A stretch of DNA of 64,000 bases from Brachynemurus nebulosus (lineage: Eukaryota; Arthropoda; Insecta; Neuroptera; Myrmeleontidae). The stretch lies in NCBI GenBank assembly GCA_035578155.1, contig JAPWDM010000008.1, forward strand, positions 5,043,347 through 5,107,346, in the 5' to 3' direction. The notes under the pieces were generated by a model that saw only the letters and a program-made list of their open reading frames with translations, was not told where the DNA came from and ran no database searches. Each line of letters begins with the position of its first letter. Position 1 is the stretch's first letter. Below, in pieces: positions 46,905 to 60,069 of this stretch. The translations under genes and the position numbers were made by a program.

Positions 46905-48302
46905 TTTAGATATCTGTTTTAAATCTTTACCTTTATACACAAAACCTATAATTAAAGACTTTTATAATACTTTTTCAATGTTAATTTACACAGTTTTCAC
47001 GCAACATAGGTATTATGGCAATCGTCTTTCAATTTTGTCTTTTAATTTTGTTAACGACATCAGTATTGCCAACTACAGTTTGCTACAGATTCGACAATTC
47101 AATAGACGATTAAATAGACGATGAAAATATTAATAGAATCAAAGTCAGATAATGTAAATATCATAAATATTACATAATTTAATCCAAAACAGATTATTTT
47201 TTAATTCAAATAAATATTAAAGCAAATAGATTAATGATTGTTGTACAAATTAATTTTAAAAAAATATTAAAAACAATTGAAAATGCTATAAAACTTTAGT
47301 AAATTAGCAACAGACATTTTTTTTAAGATTTTTGGAAGGTCAATACGGTCAATGTTACTAACAAAAGTGTAAGGATTATACGTAAACCGTCAAATTTTTT
47401 TGATATCAATTTTCAAACATCACGAATTTCATCAACTTATTATTCATATTCCGGTCCAAAAACATATCCATGTTAAAATTTATATCTACGTATAATCTAA
47501 GTACTGTAAGAAACTGAGGGTAGTGTGAGAAGAAATGAATACATGGCGTTGTACGGAGAATGGAATGTGGACACTTAAGAAAGGATAGCTCAGGACAGTC
47601 GAGAGAGATCAGTAAAAGCGGATCTAGATTGAAAATATTTTTATTTGTTTCTGGTGAAAATAAATTGTATTTATGAATTTTGAAAAGTATGCTTTGGGGA
47701 AGAAAAAGGTTGAACATCTGACAAATAACTGACAATATGAAAGGAAAGGAAATCTTTACTACTGTAAATAAATTGAAATTATTAAATAAAAAAACTACGA
47801 GTATTTAATTTTGATGCAATTAACAGTACCTTTTAACTATAAAAAAATTAGATAACGTTGCTAAGGAATGAACTACTGATTCAAAATAATTAACAAATCC
47901 AAACAGTTAGATAAAGACAAATAATTATACTGTTTGTTTTATTTAATTTATTCAGAGTATACTTGATGTCATATAATTTCACACAATGTAAATAATTAGC
48001 ATTTTAATAAATTTTTTGAGCTGGGTTACAGTGCAGCAAATAATAATTAATGTTTGTTGTTGTCTCGATGTATACCTACCGTACTATAAAACATATACAT
48101 GATTCAATGTTTTTCGGTGCAGTAGAGAAAATTCTTAAATTGCATGGAAAGCACACTAATATGAAAAAGAAATTAAAATTGGATAAAAATTACACCAGTT
48201 TTTATGGTGGCCGCTTCAAGAAGTGTAGTTTTGAGAAAATATGTTTAAATTTTTACACAATATTCTTAAGGTAGTTGGTCGATAAAACGATTTTTTAAAA
48301 CG
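46905..48302. other. Intergenic DNA upstream of ZF gene G
   Basis: Should contain the G promoter, not placed. The minus frame 47406-47735 (109 residues) ends in a pattern (T-P-C-I-H-F-F-S-H-Y-P-Q-F...D-M-F-L-D-R-N-M-N-N-K-L-M-K-F) that faintly recalls the tail of a LINE protein, but I cannot support it further. Nothing else was recognised. Confidence 0.35.
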
Positions 48303-48894
48303 ATTTTAACGAAACTTGGCTGGAGTTCCGAAAATCGCATACCTCCGATTGAGCTGAAATTTGGTATACACACTCTCTTTGGTTTAAGAAGTTATCTCCT
48401 AGACGGATTTTTGGCGACGCGGACCGGAAATGTATTTTTCAACCCTCCGAATGTCTATATCTAGGGGTTACCAAAAGATGGTTTCCGTTACCATGGTAAC
48501 AAAAATTAATGATAGATTCTTATAGAACTTTGTGAGTAGAGCAAAAAAGGAAGAATAAAATTTTTTGATATCTTGCTTCGTTTTCGAGATATGACGTGTT
48601 AAAATTCTAAAACTTACTACAAGTATATTGAATAGATAGATTATGTACCTATTATACATCTTATACATACTATGTATTGTATAATATATACACATTTAGT
48701 ATAAATTTTTATAAGTATGTTAGCTTATTTTAAATATAATATTCTTAATGGTATATTACGGTTTTTAGCGATAGAAGTGGAAAATGAATGGGAGAACACT
48801 GAATCTCATTTTCGGGCAAAGGGTAATTAGATAATATTGACGTAATTACAAGGCAGGACCCCCATTTGTTAATAATTACCCTTTGCCCGGAAAT

Positions 48895-49945
48895 GAGATT
48901 TCAACGGTAAACTAACCGAAACTAACCTAACCTAACCTTAACTAACCTAACCATCTGGTTTTTATATCGAAGTCAAAGTATATTGTCAACACTAACTAAA
49001 CTAACCTAATCTTCGGGCAAAGTGTAACCTTAACTAACCTTACCACCTAATTTTTATATCAAACTCGAAGTATACTGTCTAAACTAACTAAACTAACCTA
49101 ACCTTAACTAATCTCACCACCTAATTTTTATATCAAAGTCGAAGTATATTGTCAAAACTAACTAAACTAACCTTACCACCTAGTTTTTAGGCTATCTACT
49201 ATTTGATGGTAAAAAATAATATGTTTCTTAGGTTCAACTTTTTAAATAGTTTAAAAATTACGTCCAATATACGCTATAAATAGGATATGATATGATAGTT
49301 TTGACAATATACTTCGACATTGATATAAAATCTAGGTGGTGAGGTTAGTTAAGGTTAGGTTAGTTTAGTTAGTTTTGACCATATACTTCGACTTTGATAT
49401 AAAAACTAGGTGGTGAGGTTAGTTAAGGTTATCCTTTGCCCGAAGGTTAGGTTAGTTAATTTATTTGTGACAATATACTCTGACTTTAATATAAAAACTA
49501 GATGGTCAGGTTAGATTAAGTTGGGTTAGTTTAGTTAGTTTTGACAATGTACTTCGATTTTGATATAAAAATTAGGTGGTGAGGTTAGTTAAGCAAACCC
49601 TTTGCCCGAAGGTTAGGTTAGTTTAGTTAGTGTTGACAATATACCTCGACTTTGATATAAAAACCAGATGGTGAGGTTAGTTAAGGTTAAGTTAGGTTAG
49701 TTTCGGTTAGCTTAATATTTAAATCTCATTTTCGGGCAAAGGGTAATTAAATAATATTTAGGTAATTACAAGGCAGGAACCCCATTTGTAAATAATTATC
49801 CTTTGCCCGACGTTTCAGTAATAAACTAATCAAAACTAACCTAACCTAACCTTAATTAACCTCACCACCTAGTTTTCATATCAAAGTCGAAGTATATTGT
49901 CAAAATCAACTAAACTAACCTAACCTTAACTAACCTCACCACCTA
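48895..49945. repeat. TAACCTAACC / TATATTGTCAAAACTAAC satellite-like array
   Basis: Irregular copies of a unit of about 70 bp containing AACTAACCTAACC, ACCACCTA, TTTTATATC, AAAGTCGAAGTATATTGTCA. The left part is in one orientation and the right part (from about 49295) inverted. CGGGCAAAGG words punctuate it. The same unit occurs in the intron of gene E. Confidence 0.8.
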
Positions 49946-50144
49946 GTTTTGCGTTAAAAAATACATTTCCGGTTCGAGTTGCCAAAAATTTATTCAGAGA
50001 ATACTTTTTCAATTATGAAAAATATATTTAAAAAAATTTTGTTCAATTGGAGGTATCCAATAGTATATTTATTTACATCTACTATACTACTTATTGCTAT
50101 TTTAGATCCTAAAAAGTACAGCTTCCGGTTCACATCACCAAGAA

Positions 50145-50600
50145 TCCACTAAGCCAAAAAGAGTATGTATACCGAATTTCAGCTCAATCGGAGGTAAGCG
50201 ATTATACTACTTTTTGCTACTTTAGACGTCCAAAAGTATAACTTCCGGTCTGAGTCATCAAAAATCCGTCTAGAAAGTAACTTCTTGAGCCAAAAAGAGT
50301 ATGTATACCAAATTTGAGCTCAATCGGAGATATGCGATTATATTACTTTTTGCTACACTTTAGACCCTCAAAAGTATAACTTCCGGTCCGAGTTATCAAA
50401 AATCCGTCTAGGAGATAACTTCTTGAGCCAAAAAGAGTATGTATACCAAATTTGAGCTCAATCGGAGATATGCGATTATACAACTTTTTGCTACTTTAGA
50501 CCCTCAAAAGTATAACTTCCGGTCCGCGTCGCCAAAAATCCGTCTAGGGGGTAACTTCTTAAGCCAAAGAGAGTGTGTTTACCAAATTTCAGCTCAATCG
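50145..50600. repeat. Tandem array of about 135-bp units
   Basis: Four units recognised by AGCCAAAAAGAGTATGTATA (about 50154, 50288, 50424) and a diverged fourth at 50560. Each carries AAAGTATAACTTCCGGT and CTCAATCGGAG. An inverted single unit forms the left end of the composite element. Confidence 0.8.
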
Positions 50601-50640
50601 GAGGTATGCGGTTTTCGGAACTCCAGCCCGAAACTTCTCT

Positions 50641-52800
<2,160 letters not shown>

Positions 52801-52981
52801 GGAGGCTGTTATATGTAAATAAAAAAGCTTTTAATTAATATATTTTACATCACACCAGTTTATTTTTTTTGCATAAATACACCCTTTACTTATAGGCTTG
52901 TTCGAGCAGCCGTTTTGGATAGTACTAAACTATCAGGATTGTGCGCAAAACGTTTTTTCTACTATACATTTTTATAATTTT

Positions 52982-54994
52982 TTACCTGTGAAGCCTTTCA
53001 TGTTTTTTTAAACCACTTGGTCGGGTAAATGTTTTCGAACATATGTTACATTTATATGGTTTTTCACGTGTATGACTTCTTTCATGTGTTTTTAAACTAC
53101 TTAAGTAAGTAAATGTTTTCGAACATATGTTACACTTATATGGTTTTTCACCTGTGTGGGTTCTTTCATGTTTTTTTAAATTACTTGAAATAGTAAATGT
53201 TTTATAACATATGTTACATTTATACGGTTTTCCACCTGTGTGGGTTCTTTCATGTGTTTTTAAATAACTTGATTGAGTAAATGTTTTCGAACATATGTTA
53301 CATTTATATTGTTTTTCATCTGTGTGGGTTCTTTCATGTGTTTTTAAATAACTTGACTGAGTAAATGTTTTATAACATATGTTACATTTATATTGTTTTT
53401 CATCTGTGTGGGTTCTTTCATGTTGTCTTAAATTACTTAAATCATTAAATGTTTTCGAACATATGTTACATTTATATGGTCTTTCACCTGTATGGCTTCT
53501 TTCATGTGTTTTTAAACTACTTAAGTAAGTAAATGTTTTCGAACATATGTTACATTTACATTGTTTTTCATCTGTGTGGGTTCTTTCATGTGTTTTTAAA
53601 TAACTTGACTGAGTAAATGTTTTATAACATATGTTACATTTATATTGTTTTTCATCTGTGTGGGTTCTTTCATGTTGTCTTAAATTACTTAAATCATTAA
53701 ATGTTTTCGAACATATGTTACATTTATATGGTCTTTCACCTGTATGGCTTCTTTCATGTGTTTTTAAACTACTTAAGTAAGTAAATGTTTTCGAACATAT
53801 GTTACACTTATATGGTTTTTCACCTGTGTGGGTTCTTTCATGTGTTTTTAAATTACTTGAAATAGTAAATGTTTTATAACATATGTTACATTTATACGGT
53901 TTTTCACCTGTGTGGGTTCTTTCATGTGGTTTTAAATAACTTGACTGAGTAAATGTTTTCGAACATATGTTACATTTATATTGTTTTTCATCTGTGTGGG
54001 TTCTTTCATGTTGTCTTAAATTACTTAAATCATTAAATGTTTTATAACATATGTTACATTTATACGGTTTTTCACCTGTGTGGGTTCTTTCATGTGTTTT
54101 TAAATAACTTGATTGAGTAAATGTTTTCGAACATATGTTACATTTATATGGTTTTTCACCTGTATGGCTTCTTTCATGTGTTTTTAAACTACTTAAGTAA
54201 GTAAATGTTTTCGAACATATGTTACACTTATATGGTTTTTCACCTGTGTGGGTTCTTTCATGTGTTTTTAAATTACTTGAAATAGTAAATGTTTTATAAC
54301 ATATGTTACATTTATACGGTTTTTCACCTGTGTGGGTTCTTTCATGTGGTTTTAAATAACTTGACTGAGTAAATGTTTTCGAACATATGTTACATTTATA
54401 TTGTTTTTCATCTGTGTGGGTTCTTTCATGTTGTCTTAAATTACTTAAATCCATAAATGTTTTATAACATATGTTACATTTATACGGTTTTTCACCTGTG
54501 TGGGTTCTTTCATGTGTTTTTAAATAACTTGATTGAGTAAATGTTTTCGAACATATGTTACATTTATATGGTTTTTCACCTGTATGGCTTCTTTCATGTG
54601 TTTTTAAACTACTTAAGTAAGTAAATGTTTTCGAACATATGTTACACTTATATGGTTTTTCACCTGTGTGGACTCTTTCATGTTTTTTTAAATCACTTGA
54701 AGTAGTAAATGTTTTCGAACATATGTTACATTTATATGGTTTTTCACCTGTATGGCTTCTTTCATGTCTTTTTAAAGTATCGGACTGAGTAAATGTTTTA
54801 GAACATAAGTTACATTTATATGATTTCTTGCCAATGCACACTATTTTATGTTTCCTTAAATGGTCATGTTGATTAAATGTTTTGAAACAAGTGTTGCAGT
54901 TAAATATTTCTTCATCTACGTCACCAATTTCGTCTTGTTCGATTTTGATTTCCGTATGTAATTTTTCTAAATTTCCAAAATATTCATTGGACTC
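52982..54994 (-). CDS. ZF gene H, exon 2: 22-finger array with higher-order repeats
   Basis: Starts after TTTTAG (54996-54995) in phase 0: E-S-N-E-Y-F-G-N-L-E-K-L-H-T-E-I-K-I-E-Q-D leader, then one C2HC-type finger (C-N-T-C...H-K-I-V-C, second histidine replaced by cysteine), then 22 complete C2H2 fingers with canonical HTGEKPY or HTDEKQY linkers to a stop at 52982. Fingers 3-7 and 8-12 are a 5-finger unit repeated at 420-bp spacing (54181/53761 landmarks); 13-15 and 16-18 are a 3-finger unit at 252 bp. Only four helix types recur (QSSYLKT, YLSSLKT, DLSNLRQ, ISSNLKT). DNA identity between units is very high, indicating recent unequal exchange or conversion. The protein should bind a long, internally periodic DNA target. 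Confidence 0.9.
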   Translation of the reverse strand, partial: ESNEYFGNLEKLHTEIKIEQDEIGDVDEEIFNCNTCFKTFNQHDHLRKHKIVCIGKKSYKCNLCSKTFTQSDTLKRHERSHTGEKPYKCNICSKTFTTSSDLKKHERVHTGEKPYKCNICSKTFTYLSSLKTHERSHTGEKPYKCNICSKTFTQSSYLKTHERTHTGEKPYKCNICYKTFMDLSNLRQHERTHTDEKQYKCNICSKTFTQSSYLKPHERTHTGEKPYKCNICYKTFTISSNLKTHERTHTGEKPYKCNICSKTFTYLSSLKTHERSHTGEKPYKCNICSKTFTQSSYLKTHERTHTGEKPYKCNICYKTFNDLSNLRQHERTHTDEKQYKCNICSKTFTQSSYLKPHERTHTGEKPYKCNICYKTFTISSNLKTHERTHTGEKPYKCNICSKTFTYLSSLKTHERSHTGERPYKCNICSKTFNDLSNLRQHERTHTDEKQYKCNICYKTFTQSSYLKTHERTHTDEKQCKCNICSKTFTYLSSLKTHERSHTGERPYKCNICSKTFNDLSNLRQHERTHTDEKQYKCNICYKTFTQSSYLKTHERTHTDEKQYKCNICSKTFTQSSYLKTHERTHTGGKPYKCNICYKTFTISSNLKKHERTHTGEKPYKCNICSKTFTYLSSLKTHERSHTREKPYKCNICSKTFTRPSGLKKHERLHR

Positions 54995-55086
54995 CTAAAA
55001 TGTGATAATTATATATACTTTTTAATTGAAATATGAACGTGATATTTTTGAAATTATTTGATGCAAATGTAAGTAAATGTGCTTAC

Positions 55087-55293
55087 CAGCTTTATATTTG
55101 GCTCGTGTGATTCTGTACTAGGTTCTTCTTTTATATATTTTGTCAAGCCATTATTTTCTTGTGATAACTCAACTGATTCAGTAATTTTCGTTTCTGTCAA
55201 TAACAAAGGATTGTTCTCATTCACTTCATCTATCTCCACCATCTCCACTTTGACTTGAAATGTATCAGATATTTCGTGGACCAGTTTCTCCAT
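55087..55293 (-). CDS. ZF gene H, exon 1
   Basis: 69 codons from ATG 55293 (M-E-K-L-V-H-E-I-S-D) to CTG|GTAAGC, phase 0; 92-bp intron. Contains V-K-V-E-M-V-E-I-D-E and Y-I-K-E-E-P, both psi-K-x-E, separated by the conserved L-S-Q-E-N-N segment, and ends P-N-I-K-L as in the other genes. The repeat array is reduced to one unit. Confidence 0.8.
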
Positions 55294-55454
55294 TTTGGAT
55301 TTGATATTATGCGTACCTTATATGGGACTTGAATCGAAAAATTGGCCCCTGAATTTGATGAAATAATAGTTCAATAAGTAACCAGAACGGCGCTAATAAG
55401 CAATCAGGGTTCGATCTGAACTTAGCGATTAACAACTATCAACAGTGTCGCCAT

Positions 55455-55635
55455 ATGTAGTATTTTCATTACTACCGTAGTAATATTTGACCGCCAAATT
55501 CAAGTTGTAGTAATGACGTAGTATTGTAGTATTTTAGTTGTATTTTAGTAATAATTTAGTATTTTAGTAGTATTTTAAAAAAAAAAGTAGTATTTTAGTA
55601 GTATTTTTTAAAAAATATAGTATTTTAGTGGTATT
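55455..55635. repeat. GTAGTATTTTA degenerate tandem repeat
   Basis: About a dozen copies of TAGTATTTTAGTAG-like words, spacing roughly 12-20 bp. Such TAGTA-rich tracts often form the subterminal part of hAT elements, but no ends were found. Confidence 0.6.
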
Positions 55636-56363
55636 TTTTCGAATACACGCATACCACGGTATATAGACCCCTCGCTAGTTGTACCATCAAAATAATATAA
55701 ACAATTTTCCGTGGGAACTTTCTTATTCAAATAATAACATGTTTACAATATTCTGATATAAAAATCAGAAAAATATATTATAAAGGGTGGGCTTTGTAAA
55801 TAACTAAACACTATATTTTTGTAAATTAGATATTAGGTAATTAAAACAGATTCATTTTTAGTCTTTTTATATACAGTTTAAACAGATGAACATTACACAT
55901 ACCATTGTAATAAAAAGTATGTACCATAATTATGCATAAATACAAATTGTTTGCAGGTCTGTACCTATATACTATATAGGTAACAAATATTTTGGTGATT
56001 AAAAAACTTTTATAAATGAGAGTTTTTAATTAAATATATACCTACATATTCTATTACTTATAAACCAAAATTTTAATGTGTGTTACAATTACATTACATA
56101 TTTATAAATAAACTAATACAGAGTTGAATAAAACTTATTTTTTGTGGTGTTGACTTATTCAATTTGTTCAATTATTAAACAATATGTGTATTATATTTTC
56201 TATATTCTGTTTACGTAGCACATGTCAGTATACGAACATAGGTGAGTGTGTAGTAATTTTTTTTTTGATGAGTTTATACCTATAAGCTCAGCCTGTATAA
56301 TTTGTTTTTGTGCTTTGATAATTGTACCACAGAAAGAGACTCACCACAGGTAGGGGTACATGT

Positions 56364-56644
56364 CACAGAGCACTGAATCAAACATATTAACATATGTTTC
56401 CTAGAGATAACACAGGCATTAAATTTTGAAGCATGACTCCATTTTAGTAAGCCCAAATCGTAACCACAGAGACTTGTTTATAAATATTAGATAAACCAAT
56501 TAAACCATTAAATTAATGGTTTGACCGCCATTAAAGTAATCCCATCAGTCAATTTTTTTGCCCACATCAGTCAATTTTTTTGCTTTAATTTCTTAATGTA
56601 TTTGTAATACACAGCATTCTCTCTAGTCGATTCTCTCCTCAATG
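56364..56644. repeat. Dispersed repeat, copy 2 (pair with 31274-31542)
   Basis: High identity to 31274-31542 over the whole length with a few indels. Confidence 0.75.
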
Positions 56645-56901
56645 GGTACATGTACTAAGGTCAGAGCAAAGGACCACGCTACTATTTCGTACCTTGTATA
56701 ACATTTGCCGCCAAAAACTTACGTCACAGCGAGCATGCGCACCAGACTATTATGATACATACAACGTGTTCTATGCATACAACATATTTACTACATAAAA
56801 TAATCAGGGTAGGATTAAGGAAAATTCAAAAATAAAATTATATAAACTGTATATGAGGGGACCATTATTGTTAAAATGTAATTTATCAAATAAATACATG
56901 T

Positions 56902-57139
56902 CGCACGCTTAATAATAAACCGAAATAAGTCAAAATTTCAGAATTCTAACTTTTTGTAATAAACCAAACTAACGTAGCTCCAAGAATGAGTACAATCCGA
57001 TTGCCACGCGAAACAAAGCAATATTATATTACATTGCTTTTTCACGTGGCGATCGGCTTGTACCCATTTTAGTTCGGTTTATTACAAGAAGTTCGAATTC
57101 TGAAATTTTGACTTATTTCGGTTTATTATTAAGCGTGCG
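56902..57139. mobile_element. Palindromic MITE with ATGT duplication
   Basis: Arms of about 100 bp, beginning CGCACGCTTAATAATAAACC on the left and its complement on the right, with perfect identity over the outer 45 bp. ATGT on both sides (56898-56901, 57140-57143). 238 bp, non-coding. Confidence 0.75.
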
Positions 57140-57297
57140 ATGTTCTGCCACTCTATACAAATCTGACAAGTACTATTGACTACTGATGATATTTAAAAAA
57201 CCATGTACTATATGAAACAAAACAAAAAAAAAAAAATAAATAAATAAATAAAACGTTTATAAAAGTATTTTATTTGAAAAAAAATTTACATCTGTTC

Positions 57298-58258
57298 TTA
57301 CGTTCCTTGAAATAAAACTAATTTGTTATAAATATGTCTACGACTTTCTTTTGTACTAATTATTTTCGCAAAATAATGAAATCTAACATCGATGTATTTT
57401 TCACTTATAGCCCGTATTAATTCATTTACAGAGGTGTATTTTCTTGAAAATCTGTTTGTGTATATTTATCACATCTCGACGTCGGTTGTAGCCTTAAAGT
57501 AAAATTTACACGTAAATATTAACTACATTTTAACACTACTATAAATATGGTAACACTTACTGGTTGCAAATATAACGTAATGCTCCAGGTAATAATTTAC
57601 GAATTCCCGTCTTTGTTGTATACATACATTCATTTTTAAAATGCTTCGAACAAATTCGTGAATATTTCGATGGAATCCAGTCCATTCTATTAATAGCATT
57701 AACCCACGCTAATTTAGTTTTAATATCTTTTGGAAACCTGGAAAAATTTAATGAAATTAATATCAAACCAATATTATAAACGTAATAATTTCAATAAAAA
57801 ATTAATATAACTACAGCTACATAAAATAAAAAAAAAATCTGTTTAATTTTTAGAAAATCTAAAAAACGTTATTTTTACATAAAAACGTAATAACATAATA
57901 ATTATTAGTGATAAATATCTTAAATATAATTATTTTAAGAGAAACATAATATAAATGTAACAAAATAACTTACAAATGTATTAATTTTAATGAAAAAAAC
58001 AATAAATAAGAAAATAATTAACAAGAATTTCACTTATCGTATCAAAGCCAACCCTGGTTTCCTGATATGGCAGTTGCATGTGACGTAACCACCTTGTGTT
58101 TGTGTGTGTACACACAGACATTATGTAAATATGGCTGACTTTGCTTTGACAAACCAACAATAAATAAATATATTCACTTACTTAAAGAAGGAAATCCCTT
58201 TATTTTCATTATTTTTTTCCTCCGATCGATTTCTACAGTTTTATACAACACACTTCAT
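57298..58258 (-). pseudogene. THAP-domain gene, three exons, with a nonsense codon
   Basis: Exon 1 (58182-58258): ATG, K-C-V-V, TAA at codon 6, N-C-R-N-R-S and later G-I-S-F-F-K. Exon 2 (57561-57737): F-P-K-D-I-K-T-K-L-A-W, then W-I-P-S-K-Y-S-R-I-C-S-K-H-F. Exon 3 (57298-57451): F-S-R-K-Y-T-S-V-N-E-L-I-R-A-I, then R-F-H-Y-F-A-K and a stop. Both joins are phase 2 and in frame (GTAAGTG donor to TTTCCAG acceptor; GTAAGTG donor to AACAG acceptor). The THAP signature C-x2-4-C...W...C-x2-H is complete across exons 1-2. The TAA sits between the two exon-1 cysteines where a sense codon is expected, so this copy is probably dead unless the base is an assembly or strain error. Exon 3 resembles the short C-terminal tail of THAP genes derived from P-element-like transposases. 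THAP domains bind DNA through zinc. Confidence 0.65.
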
Positions 58259-58427
58259 ATTTGACTTCAGTTTGACCAATCAGAAGTTGCCTACTCGCAG
58301 TAGTTATTTTTTTGTCCACCAGTTCGCGTATCTAAGTTTTACGGATACCAATATCATAAATAACAAATTGCAATATTAATAAAATTTATTTAGTTTACTT
58401 GATTTTCCGTTAAATATATTAACTTAC

Positions 58428-58542
58428 TTGAGGTTTGAGGTACTTCGAAAAATGAAGGGTTTTTCAAATTTAATTCCCTGCGTTGCTTTTTATCAGTTGC
58501 ACTGCCACTAGGACAATTTTTAACACCACACATCTTGCCCAT
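58428..58542 (-). CDS. Second THAP-like first exon
   Basis: 38 codons plus one base from ATG 58542: M-G-K-M-C-G-V-K-N-C-P-S-G (C-x4-C), ending N-P-S-F-F-E-V-P-Q-T-S before a GTAAGT donor. The C-x4-C and S-F-F-E-V-P turn fit the start of a THAP domain. Its donor is phase 1 and cannot join the phase-2 acceptor at 57737 in frame, so it belongs to another transcript, to a missing intermediate exon, or to a decayed duplicate. Its end sequence (TCAAGTAAGTTAATATATTT) resembles that of the exon at 58182, suggesting local duplication. Confidence 0.45.
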
Positions 58543-60069
58543 TTTGATATTATTGATAAAATTAAGCTGAATAAATTCTTCGTATTTATTTAAAATACAA
58601 TTTTATAAGATTTTTGAAATCATTCCTAAATTGTCAAAAATTGTGGTTAAAAGTGTCCATGTACACTGTACAATTGTACACTCATTTGATAGTTGTCGTT
58701 CAAGTCTATTTATTTACATTCTGTTTTATCTTACTATATTCGCTATGTTCACATCAGTATCTGAGGAATATTAACGCCACGAGTGATGAAAAAGGTAGCC
58801 TAATATATGCCATTTTCGTGGCCAATTTTGGCAATTCTTCCGTCTGAGTTATATATGATCTATGATGGTGACTATCGTGACTATGGTGATTGTGATTACT
58901 CATTACATGCTGATTACCGTGAAAATGATTTGTCTAAAAATTTTAAGGAACTGCGCTTGGCGACTCTTACTTGATTACCTCATTCGCTTAAGCATTATTG
59001 GGAGATAAAAGAGACTTGCACGATTCAGGACCGTATTTAGTATAATTTTCTTCCCTGAATTTTAATTTTTTTTTATAAATAGTCGTTTATTTATGTATAC
59101 CATTAATTACGTACTAAAAATTGTCATGTAAAATAAATTCAGATATTTAACAACTTTTTTAATAGTAAAAAATACAAATGAACAAATTTCATATTATTAT
59201 TATTATTATCATACTTACGTGTGCCTTCTGATTTCTGATGATACAAAAAAATATTAGGGTAAAAGTACTTAGGTAATGGAAATGCTATACTATACTTGAG
59301 TCATATAGTTCCAAAACTGGCCTTGTCCATTTTGTAAAATTTTTCAGGAAACGCAAAAAACTGTTACTAGTACACATGACCTCTAAAATATTCAGATGGT
59401 AAGTTTTTTCAACACTAAACTGAATGTTGGATTCAGAAACAGTAATAAAAATTATGAAATATTGCACAGTTTTCCATTAAATAGCTTTTAAATTTTGGAC
59501 AAGGCCACTTTTGGAACTAAACCACGGATAAGGTCAGTTTTGTAACTAACCCTAATGGATTAGAAAGGTTTTGGAAATGACACATTCTAAACGGATTAAA
59601 GTAAACGACACAGAATTGAACTTCAAAACATTTATTTACGAGGCTGTTACATTTCCAAAATAAACTATTTTCATAAGGGACCCCTACAGATAAGACAGGT
59701 GCATTTACCTAAGGCCCAAAAAGGGTAATGGGTGCCATGGTAATGTTCGCCCTTGCACATGTATTTCGTAGCTGCAGTAATAGCCAAGCTAGCTTTGCGT
59801 TTTGAATTTATACGAAAATGTTCAATTTTGAGCTTTTCCTAATTTTCTTTCCGCTCAAATTCACATACTTTTGCAAGTGTTATGTATATATTTGCTTGTA
59901 GGATTCTAAGAGCCCCACAAAACGATGCATGCAGCTTCCCAAAACAAGGAATTTAGTTAAGTGTGGAGTAAACATGAGTTAGAGTTAAGGAACATACAAA
60001 AACGAGTGCTCTAAACGAAACTGTTCCCTAACTGCGATATAAATTCAGCTATAACTTGTCTTTAACTTT
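58543..60069. other. Intergenic DNA
   Basis: 58700-58800 is an inverted partial copy of the family at 15150 and 37150. Elsewhere GGGTAAAAGTACTTAGGTAA (59259) and TTAGTTCCAAAAGTGG-type words in both orientations (59308, 59508) suggest an unresolved TIR element of about 450 bp at 59256-59715. No gene recognised. Confidence 0.4.

Larger units (their letters stand above)
48303..50640. mobile_element. Composite palindromic element with two internal tandem arrays
   Basis: The outer ends are inverted copies over about 110 bp (48312-48415 and complement of 50545-50632; phrase GGAGTTCCGAAAATCGCATA). Inside are TTAGG-like monomers (48895-49945), a directly repeated CGGGCAAAGGGTAATT cassette (about 48815-48905 and 49732-49822), and a tandem array of about 135-bp units at 50145-50600. 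No coding capacity. It appears to be a foldback in which both arms became satellite-like. Confidence 0.65.
55294..57297. other. Intergenic DNA between ZF gene H and the THAP gene
   Basis: Contains GTAGTATTTTAGTAGTATTT-type degenerate repeats at 55455-55635, the dispersed repeat 56364-56644 and the foldback 56902-57139. No gene recognised. Confidence 0.45.

Noticed and set aside
47406..47735. 109-residue minus-strand frame as a LINE reverse-transcriptase tail
   Set aside because: Only a faint resemblance; lacks the cysteine pattern that supports the remnant at 41005-41442.
48895..49945. Interstitial telomere repeat (TTAGG)n
   Set aside because: TTAGGTTAG words are present, but the array period is about 70 bp with non-telomeric spacers, so it is a satellite-like unit rather than telomeric DNA.
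52982..54841. CRISPR-like regular repeats with about 84-bp spacing
   Set aside because: The periodicity is that of 28-codon zinc fingers in an open reading frame, in a eukaryotic context.
58614..58847. 77-residue plus-strand frame
   Set aside because: Overlaps an inverted copy of the dispersed repeat family at 15150 and 37150; no domain.
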